From CAZGQY01 sp964528035 (GTDB lineage: Bacteria > Pseudomonadota > Gammaproteobacteria > Methylococcales > UBA1147), in contig CAZGQY010000184.1 in NCBI GenBank assembly GCA_964528035.1, positions 1-7,956 on the forward strand: 7,956 bases of DNA, written 5' to 3'. Positions 1 to 6,267 of the stretch are shown in pieces. The notes below the pieces were generated by a model, which was not told the DNA's origin, did no database searches, and saw nothing but the letters and a program-made list of their open reading frames with translations. The position numbers were made by a program, and so were the translations under genes. Each line of letters starts with the position of its first letter. The first letter of the stretch is position 1.

Positions 1-521
1 AGACGGACAATAAGACCAGTCAAGATTCGTATATTATTGAATCCTCGCTCCTTAGCGTTAGGTTAAGCCAATTTCCCACAGACGTTGTTTCATTTTGGAA
101 ATTATTGATGATCGAATGATTTCCGCAAACAAGCGCAGTCGAAGCGTTCCTTTATAGAAAACAGCAGTTTTTCCTGGGAACCTTGTCTTCTTTATTCCAA
201 TATCGCTAATATCTACTAAAGTAAATATAAAAAGGTGATCGAAAATTGGATCGATGGGGTCTGTTGTGCGTTGCGTTTAAGATGGAGTGGCTAAATTTCC
301 TCTTGATGCGAGGATACTAAGTGTTCGTAGTTGATGATCGTGCTTCATAGAAGCAGGCGATGAGCCGTTTTTTCTAATGAGGGTTTATTTTCTTCGTATA
401 AATTTAATTATAGGTCTGCATTGTGGATATTATGGATATAGAGGGATTGATTACTTAGTGAGCTAAAGAACTCGCTGAGATCAAATTGACTGGTTTTAAT
501 ATATTATGACAGCACTGAAAT
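1..521. other. 521-bp stretch without a convincing gene, upstream of the hybrid kinase
   Basis: No open frame here looks like a real gene. A frame open from the left edge (codons from base 3, stop TGA at 117-119, last residues WKLLMIE) could be the 3' end of an upstream plus-strand gene, but it is too short to judge. A small hairpin followed by a T-run lies at 341-373 and is listed separately. An in-frame TGA at 516-518 closes the kinase frame just before its ATG. A tiny 8-codon frame (ATG at 506, TAG at 530-532) overlaps the kinase start. AT-rich stretches at about 384-412 and 498-507 could hold a promoter, but no clean pair of -35 and -10 boxes stands out. The sequence was looked over for a cyclic-di-GMP (GEMM) riboswitch, tRNA and CRISPR repeats, and none was seen. 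Confidence 0.6.
341..373 (+). terminator. possible weak terminator (hairpins plus T-run)
   Basis: TGCTTC at 341-346 pairs with GAAGCA at 350-355 across a 3-nt loop, giving a 6-bp stem. GGC at 356-358 can pair with GCC at 364-366, followed by G and six T's at 368-373. The stem next to the T-run has only three base pairs, so this is a poor intrinsic terminator on its own. It would make sense as the end of a transcript arriving from the left edge. Confidence is low. Confidence 0.22.
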
Positions 522-1856
522 ATGAACGATAGTGAATCATTAGGTGGCCGCTTTCAGCAAAAGCATAGCGGTCGTAATCAGGCAACGTCGTTAGGGATGA
601 CGTACAACCAGGAATTGTTTGATGCCAGTCACGAACTGAAGATAGTCAATGAAACACTGGAAGCACGTGTTGCTGAACGAACGGCTGAATTGGTTGCCGC
701 GCATGAAGGTGCGATAAAAGCCAGTAAAGCCAAGTCAGAATTTCTATCCAGAATGAGCCATGAGCTCAGGACTCCTTTAAATGCTATTCTCGGTTTTTCT
801 CAACTCATGGAAGATGATGAAAATCTAACTGAAACACAACACAACTATATTTCGGAAGTTTTGAAAGCGGGCGGCCATTTGTTGACATTGATTGACGAAG
901 TGTTGGATCTGTCCAAAATTGAAGCCGGTAAAATTGATCTTCTTATGGAGGATGTCGAACCGTCTAACGTGCTTGACGAATGTCGAATGCTGACTCAGCC
1001 TCTTGCTTTACAAAATAATATTTCTTTAAGTTGTGAATCCTGTTCATGTTCTGTGCGAGCAGATCGAGGACGACTCAAACAAGTCCTTCTTAACTTGATT
1101 TCCAACGCGATAAAGTATAACCGTAAGGGTGGTTCTGTGGAGATTGCCTGTCGGTCAGTATCGCCAAATAAGATCAGTATTCAGATTACTGATTCTGGGC
1201 AAGGATTATCTGAAGCACAACAGGTGGCGATATTTGAATCCTTCAATCGTGTCGGACAGGAGAATGGCAGTGTTGAAGGTACCGGTATCGGGCTGGTTAT
1301 TGCGAAAAATTTTATCGAATTGATGGGCGGTATGATTGGCGTGAAGAGTACACCAGGCACGGGTAGTACGTTTTGGATTGAGTTGCCCGATGTAACAAGC
1401 GGTGTTGGGGCAGATGAAATTGCCGACGAATTACTCACCGGATCCATCGAGTTGGTGAATGCACCCGCGACCCTATTATATATCGAAGGCAATCCAACCA
1501 ATACACGCTTGATAGAGCAAGTCATTGCTAAAAAGACTGATTGTCGTTTGTTAACCACGTCGTGTTCATCAACAGGTTTGGATCTTGCCCGGGCGCATCA
1601 ACCGGATTTGATATTTTTGGATATTAACCTTCCTGATATGGATGGATTTGAAATTCTCAGGAAGTTAAAAAAAATGCCGGAAACATCGATGATTCCGGTA
1701 ATCGCTATGAGCGCTTATACACAGGCTAAAGTTGTCAAGCATGGATTAAGGGCCGGTTTTAAAGGTTATTTAACCAAACCAGTCAGTGTCAGGGAATTAT
1801 TGGAGACATTGGAAGCACATTTACCCATGGAGCTGAGTTGTGGAGAATGGATCTGA
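522..1856 (+). CDS. soluble hybrid sensor histidine kinase with C-terminal receiver domain
   Basis: This is a 444-residue two-component hybrid kinase. Residues 28-75 form a probable coiled coil (LEARVAERTAEL type), the linker usually found after PAS domains. The HisKA domain carries SHELRTP with phospho-acceptor His80. The ATPase domain has its N box at 187-200 (Asn195), G1 at DSGQG (Asp224) and G2 at GTGIGL (253-258). A receiver domain spans about 317-434, with acceptor Asp367 in FLDINLP, Ser397 and Lys419. There is no signal peptide, membrane segment or PAS/GAF domain, so it should be cytoplasmic and lacks a recognisable sensor. In the receiver the usual Glu-Asp acidic pair reads Glu322-Gly323, losing a residue that normally helps bind Mg2+. 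The ATG at 522 follows an in-frame stop at 516-518 and has no clear Shine-Dalgarno; ATG 597 (Met26) is an alternative. A cyclic-di-GMP enzyme gene follows after 96 bp, probably in the same transcript. Confidence 0.93.
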   Translation: MNDSESLGGRFQQKHSGRNQATSLGMTYNQELFDASHELKIVNETLEARVAERTAELVAAHEGAIKASKAKSEFLSRMSHELRTPLNAILGFSQLMEDDENLTETQHNYISEVLKAGGHLLTLIDEVLDLSKIEAGKIDLLMEDVEPSNVLDECRMLTQPLALQNNISLSCESCSCSVRADRGRLKQVLLNLISNAIKYNRKGGSVEIACRSVSPNKISIQITDSGQGLSEAQQVAIFESFNRVGQENGSVEGTGIGLVIAKNFIELMGGMIGVKSTPGTGSTFWIELPDVTSGVGADEIADELLTGSIELVNAPATLLYIEGNPTNTRLIEQVIAKKTDCRLLTTSCSSTGLDLARAHQPDLIFLDINLPDMDGFEILRKLKKMPETSMIPVIAMSAYTQAKVVKHGLRAGFKGYLTKPVSVRELLETLEAHLPMELSCGEWI

Positions 1857-1952
1857 TTCGATTGCCATCGAAAGCAATTTAGCTTATAGATATAAATAGA
1901 CGAAGACGGGACAATTCAGCGTAGATTTAACGGTAAGGTTCAGCCTGTCGGG

Positions 1953-4265
1953 ATGGATCTTAATGACGAAGCGTTTAAATCACTGTGTGGTGAACTTATG
2001 GCAGCAAAGAACATCAATAAACTTGTCGTTAAACCGGGGCAATTGGATCCAGCGTATGCCACCAGGTCGACAACAATTGAAGTTGATATTGATAACGTCG
2101 CGGAACTGAAGCGCCTTACCGATGTGCAAGCAGCGCTGAATAAAATTCTTTCTGTTTCGTTACAAAATATTTCACTGGTAGCGATGCTTCAGCAGGTTCT
2201 TGAGCTTGTTCTGGAAATTCCCTGGTTGGCTCTGGAAAAGAAAGGTTGTATTTTTCTCACAAAAGGGAAACAAAAAACTCTGGAATTAGTCGTTCACCAT
2301 AATCTGGGTAAGCCTTTACTTAAAATGTGTGAAAATGTGCCTTTTGGTCGCTGTCTTTGTGGTCGGGCTGCGCAATCGCAAAAGCTGGTTTTTAAAGATT
2401 GTGTTGATGCTGATCACGAAAACCTTCCCGCTGGAATAACGCCTCATGGACATTATAATATTCCTATAGTGACTGATGACGTAACAATGGGCGTACTTAA
2501 TCTGTATGTTAAACACGGACATCAACCGGAACAGATCGAGCAGCAATTTCTTTCCATGGTGGCTGTTTCTCTGGCAGGGATCATAGGGCACAAGCAATCT
2601 GAAACCCGACTTCAGATTTTGTCACGAGCGGTGGAATCCAGTGCTTCTATGATATTAATTACCGACAGTGACGGAAAAATAGAATATGTAAATCCCCGTT
2701 TCACGACGGTTAATGGTTATACAATCGAAGAGTTGATCGGTAAGAGTCCCCGAATTTTTCAAGCGATCGAGACATCAGAAGATGTATATACGGAGATGCG
2801 GAAGGATATATTATCCGGAAAGGAATGGCAGGGAGAGTTCTACAACAAGAAAAAAAACGGTGACCGCTATTGGTCAAAAAGCATTGTATCTCCAATTCGG
2901 GATGAAAACGGGCAAATCTCTCATATTGTTAGTATTCAGGAGGATATCACCAAGGAATATGAACTTAGCCAAAAACTTTCTCATCAGGCGAGTCATGATG
3001 AATTGACCGGGCTTATTAATCGCCGGGAGTTTGAAAATTGTCTGGAGCAGGTGATATACACGAAAGTTCAGGGGCAGTTTGAGCATTCGCTTATATACAT
3101 GGATCTGGATCAATTCAAAGTTGTCAATGATAGCTGTGGTCATGACGCTGGAGATGAATTGTTACGCCAGGTGGGCGGAGTATTTCGGTCAGTCATCCGA
3201 AAAAGTGACACTCTGGCCCGTTTGGGCGGTGATGAATTTGGTTTACTGATGGAAAACTGTTCAGTAGAGCCCGCTCAACGTGTTGCCAATGCTCTGTTGA
3301 AAGCGGTAATGGATTTTCAGTTTAATTGGGATGCTCGTGTATTCAGAATTGGCATCAGTATTGGATTGGTGGTTTTTGACGGGGAGAACAGCAGTTTAAC
3401 AGAATTAATGAAGCGGGCGGATGCGGCCTGCTATCGCGCAAAAAATTTGGGGCGTAACCGGGTTCACCTCTACGAGGCTGAGGATCAGGGACTTGTTCAA
3501 CAACATGGAGAAATGCGATGGGTTGAAAAAATCAACCTTGCTTTGGATGAAGGTCGATTTGTGCTTCATGCTCAGCCGATTGTTCCTGTCAATAACTTAT
3601 CAGACGAGCATCATTACGAGCTTTTGATACGAATGGTGGATACTGAAGGCAAGATTATTCCCCCAGGTGCGTTTATACCTGCGGCAGAACGTTACGACTT
3701 AATGACTAAAGTTGATCGCTGGGTGGTGAGTGCTGCTTTTAAGCTGTATAAAGATTGTGAGCAGAGCTGGTCTTCGGCCAGACAACTTTCTATAAATATT
3801 TCCGGGCAATCGATCGCCGAACTGGAATTTCTGGATTTTGTTGTTCAACAAATACAGGGCAAACAGATTCCTGCTGATCATATCTGTTTCGAGATTACCG
3901 AAACTGCAGCAATTTCGAATATGTCCACGGCTTCTCACTTTATTGCGATTCTGAGAACCATGGGCTGCAAATTTTCATTGGATGACTTTGGCAGTGGATT
4001 ATCCTCATTCGGCTATCTTAAAAATTTTCATGTCGATTATCTGAAGATCGATGGCATGTTTGTAAAAGAAATTGTCGATAATCCTATTGATTTCGCAATG
4101 GTAAAGTCTATCAATGATGTCGCGCAGGTCATGGGAATGGAAACCATCGCCGAATTCGTTGAGAATGATGCGATTATTGAAAAACTCAGGTTAATTGGGG
4201 TTAACTATCTGCAAGGCTACGGCGTTGGGAAACCAAAGTCAGTGAGTGAAATTTGGGTGGATTAA
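1953..4265 (+). CDS. GAF-PAS-GGDEF-EAL protein (cyclic-di-GMP cyclase/phosphodiesterase)
   Basis: This 770-residue cytoplasmic protein is expected to make and/or degrade cyclic-di-GMP. Order: short N-terminal region (1-50), GAF (about 55-215), PAS with PAC (about 221-335), GGDEF (about 345-508) and EAL (about 522-765). The GGDEF site is intact (LGGDEF, 424-429), and RKSD at 416-419, five residues earlier, fits the RxxD inhibitory site. The EAL half reads ELL (556-558) but keeps the expected catalytic set: Glu556, Asn615, Glu647, Asp677-Asp678 in DDFGSG, Lys698, Asp700, Glu734 and Gln754. Both activities are therefore plausible. The GAF domain has a CxC pair (Cys134, Cys136), Cys150, His155 and a PHGHY motif (164-168) that might bind metal. 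There is no receiver domain, so direct phosphotransfer from the neighbouring kinase is unlikely. The Shine-Dalgarno is weak; Met17 (ATG 1998) is an alternative start. Confidence 0.95.
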   Translation: MDLNDEAFKSLCGELMAAKNINKLVVKPGQLDPAYATRSTTIEVDIDNVAELKRLTDVQAALNKILSVSLQNISLVAMLQQVLELVLEIPWLALEKKGCIFLTKGKQKTLELVVHHNLGKPLLKMCENVPFGRCLCGRAAQSQKLVFKDCVDADHENLPAGITPHGHYNIPIVTDDVTMGVLNLYVKHGHQPEQIEQQFLSMVAVSLAGIIGHKQSETRLQILSRAVESSASMILITDSDGKIEYVNPRFTTVNGYTIEELIGKSPRIFQAIETSEDVYTEMRKDILSGKEWQGEFYNKKKNGDRYWSKSIVSPIRDENGQISHIVSIQEDITKEYELSQKLSHQASHDELTGLINRREFENCLEQVIYTKVQGQFEHSLIYMDLDQFKVVNDSCGHDAGDELLRQVGGVFRSVIRKSDTLARLGGDEFGLLMENCSVEPAQRVANALLKAVMDFQFNWDARVFRIGISIGLVVFDGENSSLTELMKRADAACYRAKNLGRNRVHLYEAEDQGLVQQHGEMRWVEKINLALDEGRFVLHAQPIVPVNNLSDEHHYELLIRMVDTEGKIIPPGAFIPAAERYDLMTKVDRWVVSAAFKLYKDCEQSWSSARQLSINISGQSIAELEFLDFVVQQIQGKQIPADHICFEITETAAISNMSTASHFIAILRTMGCKFSLDDFGSGLSSFGYLKNFHVDYLKIDGMFVKEIVDNPIDFAMVKSINDVAQVMGMETIAEFVENDAIIEKLRLIGVNYLQGYGVGKPKSVSEIWVD

Positions 4266-4467
4266 AAACTTTTTTCGGATTCAGTTTATAGTTCCAATTC
4301 TTTCCTTTCAATATTCAAAATTGCCCTTATCGATTGCGCAGATCTGGCTGGATAAATAGCGAATGAGAAGTACTGTAATGCTGCAGTTGTAATATCTGTG
4401 TTTATGTGTGAGTTGGATTAGCCACTTTCTATCTATACTAATGCCAACATTTTAGCGTTCAGTTCGG

Positions 4468-4479
4468 TATGATAATTCC
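4468..4479 (+). promoter_or_regulatory. possible -10 element immediately upstream of the SDR start
   Basis: TATGAT at 4468-4473, overlapped by GATAAT at 4471-4476, resembles a sigma-70 -10 box and ends only six bases before the ATG at 4480. Transcription would then begin at or very near the start codon, giving a leaderless or nearly leaderless message. This fits the lack of any Shine-Dalgarno before that ATG. No good -35 box lies 16-18 bases upstream (CCAACA at 4444-4449 matches only half the consensus), so the call is tentative. Confidence 0.22.
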
Positions 4480-5202
4480 ATGTCCTATTGCGGAAATATA
4501 CTGATTACCGGGAATAGTAGTGGTATCGGCTATTCTTTGACCGAAGAATACCTGAAGCAGGGATGGACGGTTTATGGGCTAAGCCGTAGAGGCTGCAGTG
4601 GTTTAAACGGTGACTTGTATGATATTCGCTGTGATTTGACGGATCTTGATGCGATTGAATCAGCTCTGGAACGCCTTCTTACTGATGTTGATGCCTTAGA
4701 TTTAGTGGTTTTAAATGCAGGTGTTCTTGGTCTAATTCAAGAATTGAATAAAACGTCCTTGGAGCAAATAAAACAGATCATGGATGTCAATCTTTGGGCG
4801 AATAAAGCTATTATGGATTATTTGTACCGAAGTGATATTCAAATCCGACAAATCGTTATGATGTCTTCCGGCGCTGCGGTTAATGGCAGTAAAGGCTGGG
4901 GTGGTTATTCCTTGTCGAAAGCTGCTTTAAATATGCTGGCGAAACTGTATGTCTCTGAATTTCCGGATACCCATATCGCGGCATTTGCACCTGGCGTTGT
5001 GCATACGCAAATGCTGGATTATATTCGAGATGATGTCGACATCGAGGAATTCCCGTCTGCCCAAAGGTTGAGGGAAGCGATCGGTACTGATCAAATGCCT
5101 GAGCCTGATCAAGCTGCGGAATTGCTGGTCGAGGCATTTGCGAGGTTGCCGCAATATCCGAGTGGTAGTTTTCTGGATATTCGGACGATGGATCTGGTTT
5201 GA
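4480..5202 (+). CDS. short-chain dehydrogenase/reductase, benzil/sepiapterin reductase-like
   Basis: This 240-residue classical SDR is a cytosolic NAD(P)H-dependent oxidoreductase. The nucleotide-binding motif TGNSSGIG sits at 10-17, NAG at 79-81 and the structural Asn at 104. The catalytic residues are Ser130, Tyr143 and Lys147 (YSLSK), and PG is at 171-172. Arg36-Arg37 after the second beta strand suggest a preference for NADPH. The SSGAA...KGW...Y...SKAALNML pattern, the APGVVHTQML segment followed by IR, and the tail GSFLDIRTMDL resemble Bacillus YueD benzil reductase and the sepiapterin reductase group, recalled from memory. The substrate cannot be assigned. The Rossmann strand begins at residue 6, so the ATG at 4480 is almost certainly the true start, although no Shine-Dalgarno precedes it. 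The gene stands apart from the signalling pair (214-bp gap) and converges with the minus-strand block, so it is probably a single transcription unit. Confidence 0.92.
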   Translation: MSYCGNILITGNSSGIGYSLTEEYLKQGWTVYGLSRRGCSGLNGDLYDIRCDLTDLDAIESALERLLTDVDALDLVVLNAGVLGLIQELNKTSLEQIKQIMDVNLWANKAIMDYLYRSDIQIRQIVMMSSGAAVNGSKGWGGYSLSKAALNMLAKLYVSEFPDTHIAAFAPGVVHTQMLDYIRDDVDIEEFPSAQRLREAIGTDQMPEPDQAAELLVEAFARLPQYPSGSFLDIRTMDLV

Positions 5203-5331
5203 TAAACGCTATACTGGAAACTAGGGGAGGTATTCACGCCGATGGTGACTCCTTATCCGAGGGCAATTCGGTGAACGTAGTCTCGCGTATCTGCAGAAGG
5301 TAGTTTATTTTCGTATAGATTCCTGGTTATC

Positions 5332-6105
5332 CTACTGTCTCCCAAGATACCGAAACCGGTACCAATAGCGTCCTGCGATTTCGTGTAAATACAGGCGATT
5401 CAAGTAAGATGCGCGCACTCCGGGAATCCAGTTCGCATACCAGGGGTCGTGGGGATTGGCATCCAGCAATATAGTTGGAGCCGGGGTAACGAAAAAACCT
5501 GAATTCTTAAACACTTCTACTGCACGGGGCATATGGTAAGCGTGGGTAACCAGTGCAATATGGTTGATATGTTGTTTTGCCAGTATGCTCGCTGAGTGAA
5601 CAGCAATTTCAAAAGTCGTGCGACTTTCGGTTTCCAGCCAGACTACTTTTGCCGAGAATTCTTCTCGCAGCACTTTTGTCATGAGTTCAGCTTCTGAAAA
5701 TTCTCCTCCGAGAGGTCTTCCGCCGCTTGCAAGTATCGGCAGATTGGTTTTTTTTTGTAACCATGCAGCATAACGTACGCGTTCGAGTGTAAGCTGGCTG
5801 ATTGTATCCGCGCCGTATTCGGTCGCGTTTAAATAACGACCACCACCAATGACTACAATGGCTTCGGCTTTTAACTGTTTAGGAATAACGGCAGGATAGG
5901 GTTGGATATACCGATATAGCCAGAATTGAGTAAAAGGGATGGAGCTGAGGTAAAACAAAGTCAGCGTTATAAACAATAAGAGTGTAGACATTCTTTTTCG
6001 CCGCAAGCTCAGGCAGAGCAGGAATAACAGGATGAGTCCGCCAGGTGGTAGCAGTAAGGATTCGATCCAGTGAGTAAATGCGATTTCTGTAGATTTTGCA
6101 AGCAT
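5332..6105 (-). CDS. ElyC/YdcF-like DUF218 inner-membrane protein
   Basis: This 257-residue protein has two N-terminal hydrophobic segments (about 15-34 and 38-58) separated by a basic stretch (RRKR, 35-38), then a DUF218 domain (about 81-240). DUF218 landmarks are IVVIGGG (83-89), LASGG (125-129), SEAE (137-140), the E-S-R-T-T segment at 160-164 and VTHAYHMPRA (186-195). Size and layout match Escherichia coli ElyC (about 259 residues), an envelope factor linked to peptidoglycan and lipid-carrier metabolism. SanA and YdcF are more distant relatives. The biochemical role of the family is poorly defined, so elyC is not assigned as a symbol. Starting at the next Met (39) would remove the first membrane segment, so the ATG at 6103-6105 is preferred. 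It has no clear Shine-Dalgarno, and the large inverted repeat begins just six bases upstream. Probably co-transcribed with lipA. Confidence 0.9.
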   Translation of the reverse strand: MLAKSTEIAFTHWIESLLLPPGGLILLFLLCLSLRRKRMSTLLLFITLTLFYLSSIPFTQFWLYRYIQPYPAVIPKQLKAEAIVVIGGGRYLNATEYGADTISQLTLERVRYAAWLQKKTNLPILASGGRPLGGEFSEAELMTKVLREEFSAKVVWLETESRTTFEIAVHSASILAKQHINHIALVTHAYHMPRAVEVFKNSGFFVTPAPTILLDANPHDPWYANWIPGVRASYLNRLYLHEIAGRYWYRFRYLGRQ

Positions 6106-6111
6106 CTGGGC

Positions 6112-6267
6112 GTCTGTTCGAGAATTGAAGGCGTCGCGAGGGGAAGTGGTTTTGAGTCCATATTATCGATTAAAAGAGGCGAATATCCAGTCATCTTTAA
6201 CGATTTTAATCGGAAAAATGGACTCAAAACCACTTTTCCGCATTAGGCTCTCTATTCTCGAACAGAC
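6112..6267. repeat. 156-bp imperfect palindrome (MITE-like or large hairpin) between lipA and the ElyC-like gene
   Basis: Two 64-nt arms (6112-6175 and 6204-6267) are inverted copies about one axis, with a 28-nt centre at 6176-6203. All paired positions sum to 12379, so there are no gaps. Outer block: GTCTGTTCGAGAAT at 6112-6125 is perfectly inverted at 6254-6267. Next, 6126-6143 against 6236-6253 matches at only 8 of 18. Then AAGTGGTTTTGAGTCCAT at 6144-6161 is perfectly inverted at 6218-6235. The inner 14 positions match at 11, including CGATTAAAA at 6167-6175 with its complement at 6204-6212. In total 51 of 64 pair by Watson-Crick rules, and several mismatches become G-U pairs in RNA. The right arm covers the lipA stop (6252-6254) and its last codons; the left end lies six bases from the ElyC-like ATG. 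No T-run follows it and no transposase is present. Confidence 0.88.

Noticed and set aside
237..255. GATCGA direct repeat (237-242, 249-254) and the ATCGA/TCGAT inverted pair
   Set aside because: Too short to separate from chance in a region with no other regulatory evidence.
220..330. Cyclic-di-GMP (GEMM) riboswitch upstream of the signalling genes
   Set aside because: The conserved GEMM core segments are not present; the downstream enzyme was the only reason to look.
1181..1558. 125-residue minus-strand open frame inside the kinase gene
   Set aside because: It lies fully opposite conserved kinase and receiver motifs and has no recognisable domain; it is an antisense shadow.
4265..4275. 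AAAAA-C-TTTTTT just after the GGDEF-EAL stop as a terminator
   Set aside because: The loop would be a single base and the stem only A-T pairs, which cannot form a functional terminator hairpin.
5224..5271. Hairpins between the convergent SDR and ElyC-like genes (5226-5252, 5257-5271) as a bidirectional terminator
   Set aside because: The first stem needs a 4-nt bulge, the second has only four base pairs, and neither is followed by a T-run.
6009..6233. 74-residue minus-strand open frame crossing the palindrome
   Set aside because: It overlaps the ElyC-like coding region in another frame, shows no known motif, and its start lies in the repeat arm.
6140..6239. Intrinsic terminator of lipA
   Set aside because: The stem is far longer than a normal terminator and no T-run follows on either strand. 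It could still affect the transcript in other ways.
6112..6267. Integron attC recombination site
   Set aside because: The size and imperfect symmetry are similar, but the ends do not fit the RYYYAAC/GTTRRRY core motifs and there is no cassette context or integrase.
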